A DNA stretch of 64,000 bases, from NCBI GenBank assembly GCA_002271215.1, contig CP018628.1, positions 2,852,001 to 2,916,000 on the forward strand, read 5' to 3'. Source of the DNA: Lelliottia jeotgali (GTDB taxonomy: Bacteria; Pseudomonadota; Gammaproteobacteria; Enterobacterales; Enterobacteriaceae). Shown here one piece after another: positions 32,342-41,720 of this stretch (its first letter is position 1; the number at the start of each line of letters is the position of its first letter). Both the position numbers and the translations under genes were made by a program. The notes under the pieces were generated by a model. That model was not told where the DNA came from and made no database searches. It saw only the letters and a list, made by a program, of their open reading frames with translations.

Positions 32342-32369
32342 TAGTCTGTGGCATACTGTTCCCCTGGAA

Positions 32370-33263
32370 TCAGTCTGCCAATAATTTCTTGATGCTGTCC
32401 CGGAACTTCGCCCCTTCCTTCAGGTTGCGCAGCCCATAGTTCACGAACGCCTGCATATAGCCCATTTTCTTACCACAGTCGTAGCTTTCACCTGTCATCA
32501 GCATCGCATCAACTGACTGTTTTTTCGCCAGTTCCGCGATAGCATCCGTCAACTGAATACGATCCCAGGCACCCGGCTCAGCTTGTTCCAGCTCGGCCCA
32601 GATATCAGCGTTCAGGACGTAACGGCCAACGGCCATCAGATCGGAATCCAGCGTCTGCGGCTGATCCGGTTTTTCGATGAACTCGACGATGCGGCTCACC
32701 TGCCCTTCGGAATCCAGCGGCTCTTTGGTCTGGATAACAGAATACTCAGACAGATCGCCCTTCATGCGTTTTGCCAGCACCTGGCTGCGACCGGTTTCGT
32801 TGAAACGCGCGACCATCGCGGCAAGGTTATAACGCAACGGATCGGCAGATGCATTGTCTAGAATGATATCGGGCAGCACCACGATAAAAGGGTTATCGCC
32901 AACAACCGGGCGCGCGCACAGAATGGAATGTCCCAGGCCCAGCGGCTGTGCCTGGCGAACGTTCATGATGGTCACTCCTGGCGGGCAGATAGACTGCACT
33001 TCGGCCAGAAGCTGACGCTTAACGCGCTGCTCAAGCAACGCTTCGAGTTCGTAAGAGGTGTCGAAGTGGTTTTCTACCGCATTCTTCGATGAATGGGTCA
33101 CCAGAACGATTTCTTTGATCCCTGCAGCAACAATCTCGTCAACGATGTACTGAATCATCGGCTTGTCGACGATCGGTAGCATTTCTTTAGGAATCGCTTT
33201 CGTGGCTGGCAGCATATGCATGCCCAGACCCGCTACCGGAATGACTGCTTTCAAATTAATCAT
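32370..33263 (-). CDS. galF: GalF, UTP-glucose-1-phosphate uridylyltransferase-like protein
   Basis: A 297-residue GalU paralogue that flanks enterobacterial O-antigen loci. [20 protein letters not shown] is the variant of the nucleotidyltransferase signature (GalU has GTRMLPAT; here Met-His replaces the Thr-Arg, as in E. coli GalF), and the family lysines lie in [10 protein letters not shown]. It has weak activity on its own and is thought to modulate GalU. Start ATG 33263 (MINLKAV); the frame is open four codons further. Confidence 0.93.
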   Translation of the reverse strand: MINLKAVIPVAGLGMHMLPATKAIPKEMLPIVDKPMIQYIVDEIVAAGIKEIVLVTHSSKNAVENHFDTSYELEALLEQRVKRQLLAEVQSICPPGVTIMNVRQAQPLGLGHSILCARPVVGDNPFIVVLPDIILDNASADPLRYNLAAMVARFNETGRSQVLAKRMKGDLSEYSVIQTKEPLDSEGQVSRIVEFIEKPDQPQTLDSDLMAVGRYVLNADIWAELEQAEPGAWDRIQLTDAIAELAKKQSVDAMLMTGESYDCGKKMGYMQAFVNYGLRNLKEGAKFRDSIKKLLAD

Positions 33264-33292
33264 TATTTCTTCCACCTTAAAATGGTTGACGA

Positions 33293-33298
33293 ATTATA
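33293..33298 (-). promoter_or_regulatory. Predicted -10 element for galF
   Basis: TATAAT on the minus strand, 30 bases before the galF start, with a poor -35 (TAGGCT) 17 bases upstream. It is a perfect -10 hexamer in the expected place, but the assignment is by consensus only. Confidence 0.4.
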
Positions 33299-33479
33299 GA
33301 CTCTTACCGGAAAACAGCCTAGCTGAAGAGTCCTGAAAATCGTCGCATGCAAATCACATTCTACCGAATACCCACATAACTTAACCTTTACGAGATTAAG
33401 TGAGAGCCAGAATTATCGGAATCATGAGCAGTTGTTGTTATACCACTTGTTTTTCCGAATAATCGTAACTAACAACGGC

Positions 33480-34475
33480 TCATTCAGAAACAAACGTGAT
33501 GTCATCCTTCTTCTCGTGTACAAACTCGTGTTTAAGCGTACGATCGAGCCCCTGAGAAAGGGTATAGGGTGCATTAAAGCCAGAACTATGCACTTTCGTT
33601 GCATCAAACTGTGTTGTCGCACAAAACTTCTTAACACGAACAGAACTGATAGCGTATTTTTTGCCCGTGATTTTGCTCAGCACGTCAAAGCAATAGCCGC
33701 CCAGCATACCTAATGGATAAGGTAAATGAACGGAAGGAATTTTTTTGCTCAGACTTTTCTCAACTTCTGATACCAGTTGATTCATGTTCAGATCAGGCTT
33801 GTCGACGTAGTTGTAAACATCATACCCAGGCTTAACATTCGTGAGTTTGAATTTAATAAACTCAACGATATTCCCTACATAGGCCATTGATTTATAATTG
33901 GTACCCGCCCCAACCATCGCAAACTTACCACCCGCAATTTGTTTCAGCAGGTTGTAAACATTGCCGCGATTGCGCTCACCAAAAATAACGGTTGGTCGAA
34001 CAATCGTCAGCGAACGTTCCTGTGGCGCCTTGTCAAACCACTCACGCAAAACCTCTTCCGCCTGCCATTTACTCTTCCCATAATGATTAAATGGATCTTG
34101 CTGATGTGTCTCGTCTGGATTCACTTTGTTGAGACCATACACGGCCACTGAGCTGGTAAAAATAATGTTGTTCACATTATTTTTTTCCATCGCAGCCAGC
34201 ACATTACGCGTCCCCTGAACGTTGACATCATAATAGAGGGATGTCGGGCTAACGTCATCGCGATGCTCAGCAGCGAGCAGAACAACAGTATTGAATCCGG
34301 CAAGCGCCTGATCGACTTGTTCCTGGTGACGAACATCTCCAGACACTGTGATTTCAGGGTAAAAATGACTTTGTTGCTTATCGAAATTGGTTACATCAAA
34401 ATCTGCCTGAGAAATCTCAATCAAACGCGTGCCAACAAAACCAGATGCGCCAATAAATAAAACTTTATCGTTCAT
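33480..34475 (-). CDS. gnu: Gnu, GlcNAc-PP-undecaprenol 4-epimerase
   Basis: Membrane-associated SDR epimerase that converts GlcNAc-PP-Und, made by WecA, to GalNAc-PP-Und, the initiating lipid for O units beginning with GalNAc. It has 331 residues and resembles E. coli O157 Gnu (Z3206) throughout: VLFIGASGFVGTRL binds NAD, FTSSVAVYGLN and HYGKSKWQAEE hold Ser and YxxxK. It sits between galF and wcaM as in E. coli strains with GalNAc-starting O antigens. The C-terminus FVHEKKDDITFVSE is characteristic. Confidence 0.92.
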   Translation of the reverse strand: MNDKVLFIGASGFVGTRLIEISQADFDVTNFDKQQSHFYPEITVSGDVRHQEQVDQALAGFNTVVLLAAEHRDDVSPTSLYYDVNVQGTRNVLAAMEKNNVNNIIFTSSVAVYGLNKVNPDETHQQDPFNHYGKSKWQAEEVLREWFDKAPQERSLTIVRPTVIFGERNRGNVYNLLKQIAGGKFAMVGAGTNYKSMAYVGNIVEFIKFKLTNVKPGYDVYNYVDKPDLNMNQLVSEVEKSLSKKIPSVHLPYPLGMLGGYCFDVLSKITGKKYAISSVRVKKFCATTQFDATKVHSSGFNAPYTLSQGLDRTLKHEFVHEKKDDITFVSE

Positions 34476-34569
34476 AAACCACTCAATGAGTTAGATGTAG
34501 TGCGTCCCCTGGCCATGTGTACATGTAATCCCTGAGGTGCCAATCTGTCTTCAAACATTATTGGCTCGG

Positions 34570-34615
34570 ATTATAGCCCCTAAGAAGAGTGAGTTCAGTA
34601 ACAAATTCTTAGGGG
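34570..34615 (-). promoter_or_regulatory. Predicted gnu promoter -10 next to a 10-bp inverted repeat
   Basis: On the minus strand TATAAT lies at 34570-34575, about 95 bases before the gnu start. Immediately upstream a perfect inverted repeat, CCCCTAAGAA (34577-34586) and TTCTTAGGGG (34606-34615), spans the -35 region. No T-run follows, so it is not a typical terminator of wcaM; it could be an operator or just a stem. Gnu expression seems separate from the wca operon. Confidence 0.4.
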
Positions 34616-34655
34616 GTTGGGTAAAACTAATGTTTTTCTAGAGACGAAAATGCGG

Positions 34656-36053
34656 TTATCGGCGCTTTTGTGGAAGAGAAAAATTTAACCGCTCCACATT
34701 CACCACCTGCTGATCCACCCGGTCGATATCCACTGAGCTCTGCCCGTTTTCATTAACTGCGTGGATATTTGCCAGCGACAGCAGGGTCTCGTCCTTCGCC
34801 ATGAATTTACCGCGCACGTCTTTACGCAGGTCAAAATTCATTTTCAGCGCTGGCCCCACAGCGGCCTCTTGCATCACCTTGATGTTACGCAAAAACAGGT
34901 GTTGCGGTTTGTTGTGCAGCTCTAGCGTAGCGCGCTGCATTTCGACATTAGTGATGGCGACAAACGAGGTCGCATTGCCGGACGAAATCTGGATACCGCG
35001 CAGTTTATACGCCAGCTGTCGGTTATCCAGGCGGATATCGTTCAGTTTAAAGTTTTGCGGGATCGACAAATAATTGCCTTTAATCACCCCGTAGCCAATG
35101 AGCATTCCGGCGCTGTTGACTATATCAACATTGTCGATGACAAAATTATCGCAGCCGTAAATCGCCACCGTGGCGTTATCAATCCCCGCTTTCTTACTGA
35201 AATCGGGAGTGATGTTTTTGGCTTTGATGTTACGGATAATAAAGTGTTTTCCGTTCTCAACATGAACCAGCTGGCGGCAGTTACTCCCAGTGATGTTCGC
35301 CACCACAAAGTTCTTCACGGCCTGTTTTTCAGGATAGTCGTTATCGTAGGTACTTCCGGCGAGGCCGATGCCGATACCCCAGTTGATCTTGCCGTTAGTG
35401 CAGTTGATGTTGTCGATGACGTGGTCAGAAATCAGGATATTGCGATCGTTGATCGCCACATTCCACTCAATCGCATCGCCCTGCAGATGGCTGAAACGGC
35501 TGTTGGTGATCCTCGCGCCGTCGACCTGATTATGGAATCCCTGGCGCAGAATGGCGTAGTTAGCCTGTGACACGCTGATATTGTCGATGAGCAGATTACG
35601 CATCACACGATCGTTTTTTCCACCAATATAAATCTGCGTCACCGGTCCGAAGCCACTCATCGCCAGACCCTGGATAACACAATCGGAGCCGCGCACGTCG
35701 AGGGTGATATTTTCGGTGCGTCCCTTCCCTTCGCCGATCACTTTACTGCCTTCCTGCAACACGAAACGCCCGCGCCCGTTGCCGGTCAGCGCTCCACGGA
35801 TCAGCAACGTTTTACCATCAGGAATAAAAATCCCGGTATTGATGTTCTCGCAGGTCAACCCTGCCGGGACCACCACCGTATCGCCGTCGATGAAGGCCTG
35901 CTTGAAAGCGGCGATCCAGTCGTTGCGATTATACTGGCTGATATCGACCGTGCCGCGACCAGCCGCCCGCGCGAGCCGCGAGGTGAGCAACGGTGTTGCC
36001 GCCAGCAATGAGCATGAAGTCACAAAGGTGCGTCGGGTTATCTTCTTAAGCAT
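34656..36053 (-). CDS. wcaM: WcaM, colanic acid biosynthesis protein (beta-helix)
   Basis: A 465-residue protein, close to E. coli WcaM (464). The N-terminus [20 protein letters not shown] has a twin-arginine export motif and hydrophobic segment, so periplasmic location is likely. The body is a right-handed beta-helix of pectate-lyase type, with repeated IxNIxxxNxx turns such as [12 protein letters not shown]. Its precise role in colanic acid is unknown. It is the last gene of the wza-wcaM operon, 12 bases after wcaL. Confidence 0.93.
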   Translation of the reverse strand: MLKKITRRTFVTSCSLLAATPLLTSRLARAAGRGTVDISQYNRNDWIAAFKQAFIDGDTVVVPAGLTCENINTGIFIPDGKTLLIRGALTGNGRGRFVLQEGSKVIGEGKGRTENITLDVRGSDCVIQGLAMSGFGPVTQIYIGGKNDRVMRNLLIDNISVSQANYAILRQGFHNQVDGARITNSRFSHLQGDAIEWNVAINDRNILISDHVIDNINCTNGKINWGIGIGLAGSTYDNDYPEKQAVKNFVVANITGSNCRQLVHVENGKHFIIRNIKAKNITPDFSKKAGIDNATVAIYGCDNFVIDNVDIVNSAGMLIGYGVIKGNYLSIPQNFKLNDIRLDNRQLAYKLRGIQISSGNATSFVAITNVEMQRATLELHNKPQHLFLRNIKVMQEAAVGPALKMNFDLRKDVRGKFMAKDETLLSLANIHAVNENGQSSVDIDRVDQQVVNVERLNFSLPQKRR

Positions 36054-36065
36054 AAGACCTCGGCT

Positions 36066-37286
36066 TTACAGCGTTTGCAGCAGGCTCGCAAGTTGGCGAT
36101 TGATAACCTGCTGATTAAATTCAGTTTCGACTTTCTGCCGGGCGTTGTGCAGCACAGGTTCCAGCTCTTGCTGTCCAATATCGCCAAACGCCGCCAGTCG
36201 TTCGGCGAGCGCCGCCGCGTTATTTTCAGGTACCAACCAGCCGGAATGGCCCGGCTCGATCAGTTCCGGAATGCCGCTGTGCACGGTCGAGACCACCGGA
36301 ATACCGACCGCCATCGCCTCCATCAGCGCCACGGGGATACCTTCCATATCGCCATCGGTGCCGGTCACGGAGGGCAGCAGAAACACATCGGCATCGTCGA
36401 GCATCGCTTTCACTTCATGGCTGGGTTTAAAGCCCGGCATCTCAACATATCCCTCGAGCTGATATTGCTCGATCAACGTGCGCAGACGGCGCTCCCACGG
36501 GCCGATGCCGAGGATGCGATAGTGGAAATCAAACCCGCGCGCCTTGAGCTGACGGCAGGCTTCAATCGCCACGTGCAGCCCTTTTTTCTCAGTGAGACGC
36601 GCCACGGAGATAATTTGCAAAGGTTTTCCCGGCACTTTCACCGGGCGCTGGGTGAAGCGATCCATGTTCACCCCCATCCGCGACACGGTGATTTTATCAG
36701 GCGGACAGCCCATGTTTTTCAGTCGTCCCGCCCACAGGTCACTGATGGGCAGCATCATGTCGCCGCGACGAAACAGCTGTTGATATTCGCCCGTGTAGTG
36801 GTTCAGCACTTCATGGCTAGAGATGTCGATCCCGTGGAAAATGGTCGCGATTTTGCCGTCAATCACACCCAGTTCGCGCAGTTTTGCCGCCGTTACACCG
36901 GCCGGGCCGAAGTGGGCGATAAACACATCGGCGCGAAACGGCTGCGACGTTTGCCCGCGAATTGAGGAGAGGATCAGGTTGCGCGACTCCGCGCCATAGC
37001 GCGACACGTTCAGCGCCCGCCACGTGGATGGGCGATGCAGGCCACGCAGCGTTTGCGTGGCGCGGTAGCGCAGTTTTGACAGTCGCCCCTGGGGTTCATC
37101 CTGCAACCAGCGCGTTTTCGCCGCAAGATCATACTGCGTCCAGGCGGCATGGGTATTCTGCGTATCGCCCTTTTGCAGGGCGACAATCTCCACGTCGTAT
37201 CCCATATCGATAAACGCGGTGATCTGGTTCAACACAAACGTTTCAGACGAGAGCGGGAATTTCAGTAAGAAGAAACCAACCTTCAT
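36066..37286 (-). CDS. wcaL: WcaL, colanic acid glycosyltransferase (GT4)
   Basis: A 406-residue GT-B transferase that adds a galactosyl residue in colanic acid repeat assembly. The N-terminus KVGFFLLKFPLSSETFVLNQ has the SETFV acceptor loop; IISVARLTEKKGLHVAIEA starts the donor domain; GIPVALMEAMAVGIPVVST contains the EX7E motif. It overlaps wcaK by four bases. Confidence 0.95.
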   Translation of the reverse strand: MKVGFFLLKFPLSSETFVLNQITAFIDMGYDVEIVALQKGDTQNTHAAWTQYDLAAKTRWLQDEPQGRLSKLRYRATQTLRGLHRPSTWRALNVSRYGAESRNLILSSIRGQTSQPFRADVFIAHFGPAGVTAAKLRELGVIDGKIATIFHGIDISSHEVLNHYTGEYQQLFRRGDMMLPISDLWAGRLKNMGCPPDKITVSRMGVNMDRFTQRPVKVPGKPLQIISVARLTEKKGLHVAIEACRQLKARGFDFHYRILGIGPWERRLRTLIEQYQLEGYVEMPGFKPSHEVKAMLDDADVFLLPSVTGTDGDMEGIPVALMEAMAVGIPVVSTVHSGIPELIEPGHSGWLVPENNAAALAERLAAFGDIGQQELEPVLHNARQKVETEFNQQVINRQLASLLQTL

Positions 37287-38563
37287 TTGCCCTCCCCGAT
37301 GCGATCGAGGACGGATTTCACCATGCTGATGCCATTTTCCCGCTCGGCTTTCACCGCACGCGCCAGGCGTTCATTGATGGCAGGGAGCTGACCCAGCGTA
37401 TCGCCGACCATTGCGCCAAGGGAACCGTCGAGCAGATGGCGAATATCCACCGCCATTTCTGGCATCCCGAGCTGCTGCATAATGCCCGCTGATTTGTGCT
37501 CGTAGTTGATGGCGATGGCCGGCGTGCCAAAGTTCATCGAGATAATCGCGGAGTGCAGGCGCGTCCCCACCGTCAGGTCGCAGGCAGAAAGCAGCTTGCC
37601 CATTTCCAGATCGTTGAGTTCATCCATCACCACGTGGTAGCGCGACGGATCGTTCACCAGATGACGCAAATTCAGCGCCACCATGCGGTCATCTTTGTTG
37701 TAACTGTCAATTCCGGTACAGGTCGAAAGCGCCAGCACCTGGTAGCCACTGTCGAGCACGCGATTCACCACCTCGGCGAAGGCCTGTTCGTAGGCCCCCT
37801 GGGTCGTTCCCAGACGTTTATCGAACGGAGCCAGTTCGCGCAGGGTAATGGCGACCGTTTTTTGCTCTGCCGCGACGTTCAGCCAGTGCTGCACCGCGTA
37901 GCTGGCAACAAAATTCTGCTCCTGATGATCCACCAGCCAGGCCGTATCCACGCCGTGTTCCACTTTCGACGTATCAATCTCGCTGCGTTTCATCAGGTCG
38001 AGGCTCACGGATTCACGCAGAATCAACGCGTCACAGTGACCAAAAACATAGTTCGCCAGTTGGTTAAACTGCGGGTCCTGGAATGGTCCAACGCTGTGAC
38101 CAATCATAAACAGCGGCTTTTTCGCCATGAAAGTACAGAGCGCATGTTCAAACTGCGGTACGCCGTACAGATCGACGAAGAACGAACCACCGACCTGGAT
38201 GATGGCGTCATAACCCGACAGCAGGCGCACAAAATCAGTAAAGCCTTGCGCAATGGCGATATTGCGCAGCTTGCCGGTGTCAGTCACACGCGACAGCAGC
38301 ACCTGATGCTGATAGCGTCGGCGCAGCACCTTCTTCACACGCCCCACTACGCCCGCCGCGTTATTGTGCTGTTTCATCTGGCTGTAGAGCGGATCGCCCA
38401 TCACCGGACGATTCAGTAACCACGACGAGCTCACCGGGTAGCGGCTCATCACATCCACTTCTGTCTCAGGCTCAAGGGTGTTAATTGCATCCAGTAAACC
38501 GCGCAGAATGGCGCTATCGCCACGGTTGCCGCAGGTATGGTTGCCAAGAATCAATAATTTCAT
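37283..38563 (-). CDS. wcaK: WcaK, colanic acid pyruvyltransferase-like protein
   Basis: A 426-residue member of the polysaccharide pyruvyl transferase family (CsaB/WcaK). It starts KLLILGNHTCGNRGDSAIL and ends with the C-terminal domain ACDLTVGTRLHSAIISMNFG, which carries the catalytic His. It is thought to add the pyruvate ketal to the terminal sugar of colanic acid, using PEP. I use ATG 38563, matching E. coli; the longer frame runs into the intergenic repeat. Confidence 0.94.
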   Translation of the reverse strand: MKLLILGNHTCGNRGDSAILRGLLDAINTLEPETEVDVMSRYPVSSSWLLNRPVMGDPLYSQMKQHNNAAGVVGRVKKVLRRRYQHQVLLSRVTDTGKLRNIAIAQGFTDFVRLLSGYDAIIQVGGSFFVDLYGVPQFEHALCTFMAKKPLFMIGHSVGPFQDPQFNQLANYVFGHCDALILRESVSLDLMKRSEIDTSKVEHGVDTAWLVDHQEQNFVASYAVQHWLNVAAEQKTVAITLRELAPFDKRLGTTQGAYEQAFAEVVNRVLDSGYQVLALSTCTGIDSYNKDDRMVALNLRHLVNDPSRYHVVMDELNDLEMGKLLSACDLTVGTRLHSAIISMNFGTPAIAINYEHKSAGIMQQLGMPEMAVDIRHLLDGSLGAMVGDTLGQLPAINERLARAVKAERENGISMVKSVLDRIGEGK

Positions 38564-38608
38564 AATGACCTCTAAAAGGGGTTCTTCACATAACAGGTGC
38601 GGCCTGAT

Positions 38609-38697
38609 GCCCTCACCCCGGCCCTCTCCCACGGGAGAGGGTGAAATATGCACAGACTGTCCCCTCTCCCTGAGGGAGAGGGTTAGGGTGAGGGGGA
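38609..38697. repeat. CCCTCACC/GGGAGAGGG intergenic repeat, copy 1 (wcaK-wzxC)
   Basis: Two palindromic units: GCCCTCACCCCGGCCCTCTCCC with GGGAGAGGGTG, then CCCCTCTCCC with GGGAGAGGGTTAGGGTGAGG. Ends are inverted. The same motif recurs at 41602 and 53610. It resembles REP-like repeats frequent in Enterobacter and Klebsiella genomes. Confidence 0.85.
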
Positions 38698-38699
38698 AA

Positions 38700-40178
38700 T
38701 CACCCCGCCCTCAGTAACGTCTTCATCTTCTCGCTGCGACAAAACTGGCGCTTCATTTCGACCACCAGCGCGTTGCGGGACAGCACAATCATCACCACAA
38801 ACGCCAGCGCACCGGCGGCAATTTGTACCGCCAGCAGCGCACCCAGCGGCAGATGTCCGTTAAGCACAAACCCTAATCCGTAGCTCACCGCAAGTGTCGG
38901 CAGCGACAGGTAAAACGGCAGCCACAGGCTCAGGATGTACTGGCGATAACTGGAGCCGAGCACCGGTTTGATCATCACGAAATAGCTCAGAACCGTATTG
39001 ATGATCTGCACCAGCAGGAAGCCCAGCGTCACGCCAATCGCACCCGCCATTTGGCCGCCTACCACGATCGCCGGAATAAACAGAAAGGTTTTAAAAACGT
39101 TGAATTTGAAGCTGATATCAACGCGTGCTTTGGCCATCAGCAGCGAACCAATCGGATTGCCGACGGAACGCAGCAGCCCCACCACGCACAGCAGCTGCAG
39201 AATCGGGATAATCCCGCTCCACTTCTCGCCAAACACCAGCGGGACAAAATTGTTTGAAACCACCATCAGCCCCAGCAGCGCCGGGAAGTTGATAATCCCC
39301 ACGACTGACAGCAGCTTGTAGAAGTTCACGCGCAGCTTTTCGGTGTCGTCCTGAATTTTGGCAAACGCCGGGAACAGCACGCGGGTGATGATGGGGTTGA
39401 GTTTCATCGGCGGCACCACCGCCACGTTGTAAGCGAGGTTATAGCCGCCCGCGACGCTGGCGCCGAGAATACGCGCCAGAAACAGCGTGGAGAGGTTGGT
39501 ATTAACGTAATTGATGATGCTATCGGCGGTCAGCCATGCGCCAAAACGCAAATTGGATGACACCGATGCCAGCGAGAAATGAAAGCCCGGACGGTAAATT
39601 TTGCGGCCAAAGAAGCCAAACAGCAGCGTACGCACCGCGGTGTTGACCAGATACCCAAGGATCGCCGTCATCGCCAGCGGCCAAAAATGGGCGCTGACCA
39701 CGGTGAAGGTAAACCCGGCCAGCACCGATGAGGTCTCGATCATGCCGATTTTGTTGAACTCCAGCTCCTTTTGCATCAGCGCGCGGAACTGCTGGCCGTG
39801 CGGAATCACCACAAATGCAAATGACAGCGTGCGAATGAGCGGCGCGAGGTCCGGGTTTTTCAGCACATCGCCAATAACACCGCTCAGCAAAAACACTCCC
39901 ACACACACCGCAATGCCCAGCCCGACGTTCAGCCAGTAAAGGGTGGTCAGCTCAAGATGGCTGATCTCCTTGCGCTGAATAATCGAGTTGGCAATGCCGA
40001 AATCCGACAACGTATCGGCCAGGGCGATAATCACTAACGATACCGTCAGCAAACCAAACTGATGATTATCAATAATGCGTGCCAACACGGTCATCTGCAC
40101 CAGCCCGAGGCCGATGATGATGATCGTGGCCATCGCTGACCACTTAGCACCGCTGATGGTTTTTTCACGTAAGCTCAT
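38700..40178 (-). CDS. wzxC: WzxC, colanic acid flippase
   Basis: A 492-residue MOP-superfamily exporter that flips undecaprenyl-PP-linked colanic acid repeat units. MSLREKTISGAKWSAMATII and ITRVLFPAFAKIQDD match E. coli WzxC. About fourteen transmembrane helices are visible. Start ATG 40178; the frame extends eight codons further into wcaJ. It abuts wcaJ (one base gap). Confidence 0.95.
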   Translation of the reverse strand: MSLREKTISGAKWSAMATIIIIGLGLVQMTVLARIIDNHQFGLLTVSLVIIALADTLSDFGIANSIIQRKEISHLELTTLYWLNVGLGIAVCVGVFLLSGVIGDVLKNPDLAPLIRTLSFAFVVIPHGQQFRALMQKELEFNKIGMIETSSVLAGFTFTVVSAHFWPLAMTAILGYLVNTAVRTLLFGFFGRKIYRPGFHFSLASVSSNLRFGAWLTADSIINYVNTNLSTLFLARILGASVAGGYNLAYNVAVVPPMKLNPIITRVLFPAFAKIQDDTEKLRVNFYKLLSVVGIINFPALLGLMVVSNNFVPLVFGEKWSGIIPILQLLCVVGLLRSVGNPIGSLLMAKARVDISFKFNVFKTFLFIPAIVVGGQMAGAIGVTLGFLLVQIINTVLSYFVMIKPVLGSSYRQYILSLWLPFYLSLPTLAVSYGLGFVLNGHLPLGALLAVQIAAGALAFVVMIVLSRNALVVEMKRQFCRSEKMKTLLRAG

Positions 40179-40179
40179 G

Positions 40180-41574
40180 TTAGTACGCCGCTTTGTTGAC
40201 AAAACCTTTGAAAATCGTCAGAAACACGATTTTGATATCGAACCAGACACTCCACTCGCGGATGTACTCCAGATCGAACTCAACGCGTTTTTCCATTTTT
40301 TCCAGCGTGTCGGTTTCACCGCGCCAGCCGTTGATTTGCGCCCATCCGGTGATGCCGGGCTTCACTTTGTGACGCAGCATGTAGCCCTCGATCAGCGCGC
40401 GGTACTGCTCGTTATGCGCGACGGCATGGGGGCGCGGCCCGACGATCGACATTCCGCCGGTCAGTACGTTGATAAATTGCGGCAGTTCGTCCAGCGACGT
40501 GCGGCGCAGGAAGTTCCCGACGCGGGTTACGCGCGGATCGTTCTGCGTGGCCTGGGTCACGACGCTGGCATTTTCCATCACTTTCATTGAGCGGAACTTC
40601 CAGACCATGATCGGCTTGCCGTCCATTCCGTAGCGGGTCTGACGGAAAATAATCGGGCCAGGTGAAGTGAGTTTGACCGCCAGCGCAATCCCGCACAGTA
40701 CCGGCGAAATCAGCAGCAGGATCAGAGAGGAAAGGACAATATCTTCCGCGCGTTTCAGCAGGCGATTGATCCCGGACAGCGGCGTGTCATACAGCGGCAC
40801 AACCGGTACGCCATTTACCTCTTCGATACGCGAATGCAGGATATTGAAGGTAAACACATCGGGGATCAGGATAACCGAGCAGGTCGTATCGGCCAGCTCG
40901 CGCATCAGGTATTTAATGCACGACTCTTCGCTCATTTTGAGGGCGAGATAGACGTTGTGAATTTTTCCCGCGCGGGCATCTTCAATCAACTGTTCATAGT
41001 TGCCCGCCCAGTCAGCCGTTACGCCGCCCGGTTTGGCGTCGTGATAAACCCCCACCACGTCAAAGCCCAGCCACGGCTCTTTGCGGAAACTGTTCAACAG
41101 CGCCTGGCCCACGGGTAAATCCCCGGCCACCGCCACATAACGCTTGTTGTAGCCGCGATTGCGCAGCCACCCGGCGAAGAAGCGAATCAGGGAGCGGCAG
41201 ACCACCATTCCGACGCTGGTTAACGCATACCAGCACAGATAGGTTTTGAGGCTGTTATCGAAGTCGCTGCTGAACGCCACCAGCCCGGCGCTGAAGATCA
41301 GGCTGAGCGTCCAGTTTTGCAGGAGTAGCATCAGTTCGGTGGTGATTTTGACGCCACGGTAAGAGCGGTAGAAATCGGTCATCCCACCGATCATCTGAAA
41401 GACCACCAGCGCCAAAAGCGCCATCAGCAAATGCATATATAAAAACGACAGCCCGCTGACCTGACACACCACCCACAGCCCACCGAACATGATGGTAATG
41501 TCAGAAAAACGCTGCACCATTGAAATTAACGATGCATTCGTTTTGGCTCGCTCGCGCTTTTTTAGATTTGTCAT
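40180..41574 (-). CDS. wcaJ: WcaJ, undecaprenyl-phosphate glucose phosphotransferase
   Basis: Initiates colanic acid by transferring Glc-1-P from UDP-glucose to undecaprenyl phosphate. It has 464 residues. The N-terminal part has about four helices and a CoA-binding-like Rossmann domain; the C-terminal catalytic domain (from about 270) holds MVWKFRSMKV, TSLDELPQFINVLTGGMSIV and GPRPHAVAHN, the PHPT family motifs. It ends with KGFVNKAAY, as in E. coli. Confidence 0.95.
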   Translation of the reverse strand: MTNLKKRERAKTNASLISMVQRFSDITIMFGGLWVVCQVSGLSFLYMHLLMALLALVVFQMIGGMTDFYRSYRGVKITTELMLLLQNWTLSLIFSAGLVAFSSDFDNSLKTYLCWYALTSVGMVVCRSLIRFFAGWLRNRGYNKRYVAVAGDLPVGQALLNSFRKEPWLGFDVVGVYHDAKPGGVTADWAGNYEQLIEDARAGKIHNVYLALKMSEESCIKYLMRELADTTCSVILIPDVFTFNILHSRIEEVNGVPVVPLYDTPLSGINRLLKRAEDIVLSSLILLLISPVLCGIALAVKLTSPGPIIFRQTRYGMDGKPIMVWKFRSMKVMENASVVTQATQNDPRVTRVGNFLRRTSLDELPQFINVLTGGMSIVGPRPHAVAHNEQYRALIEGYMLRHKVKPGITGWAQINGWRGETDTLEKMEKRVEFDLEYIREWSVWFDIKIVFLTIFKGFVNKAAY

Positions 41575-41601
41575 CGTTGTTCCTTTAAGTTCCCCACTAC
41601 A

Positions 41602-41697
41602 CCCCTCACCCTAACCCTCTCCTCAATGGGGAGAGGGGATCGCTCGGTGCGGTCTTTTCCCCCTCGCCCCTCCGGGGAGAGGACCGGGGTGAGGGGA
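41602..41697. repeat. CCCTCACC/GGGAGAGG intergenic repeat, copy 2 (wcaJ-cpsG)
   Basis: CCCCTCACCCTAACCCTCTCC with GGGGAGAGG, then CCCCCTCGCCCC with GGGGAGAGGACCGGGGTGAGG. Ends are inverted. It belongs to the same family as copies 1 and 3. Confidence 0.85.
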
Positions 41698-41720
41698 ATG
41701 TAGCGGGCGACGAAATGCCA

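Larger units (their letters stand above)
31942..32369. other. O-antigen operon leader and promoter region
   Basis: This gene-free stretch between galF and the GT2 gene holds the JUMPstart/ops element and the putative galF terminator. The rest is AT-rich without a frame. The O-antigen promoter should lie between about 32115 and 32270; I see TTGAT- and TATAGT-like boxes but none with proper spacing, so no promoter is called. Confidence 0.7.
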
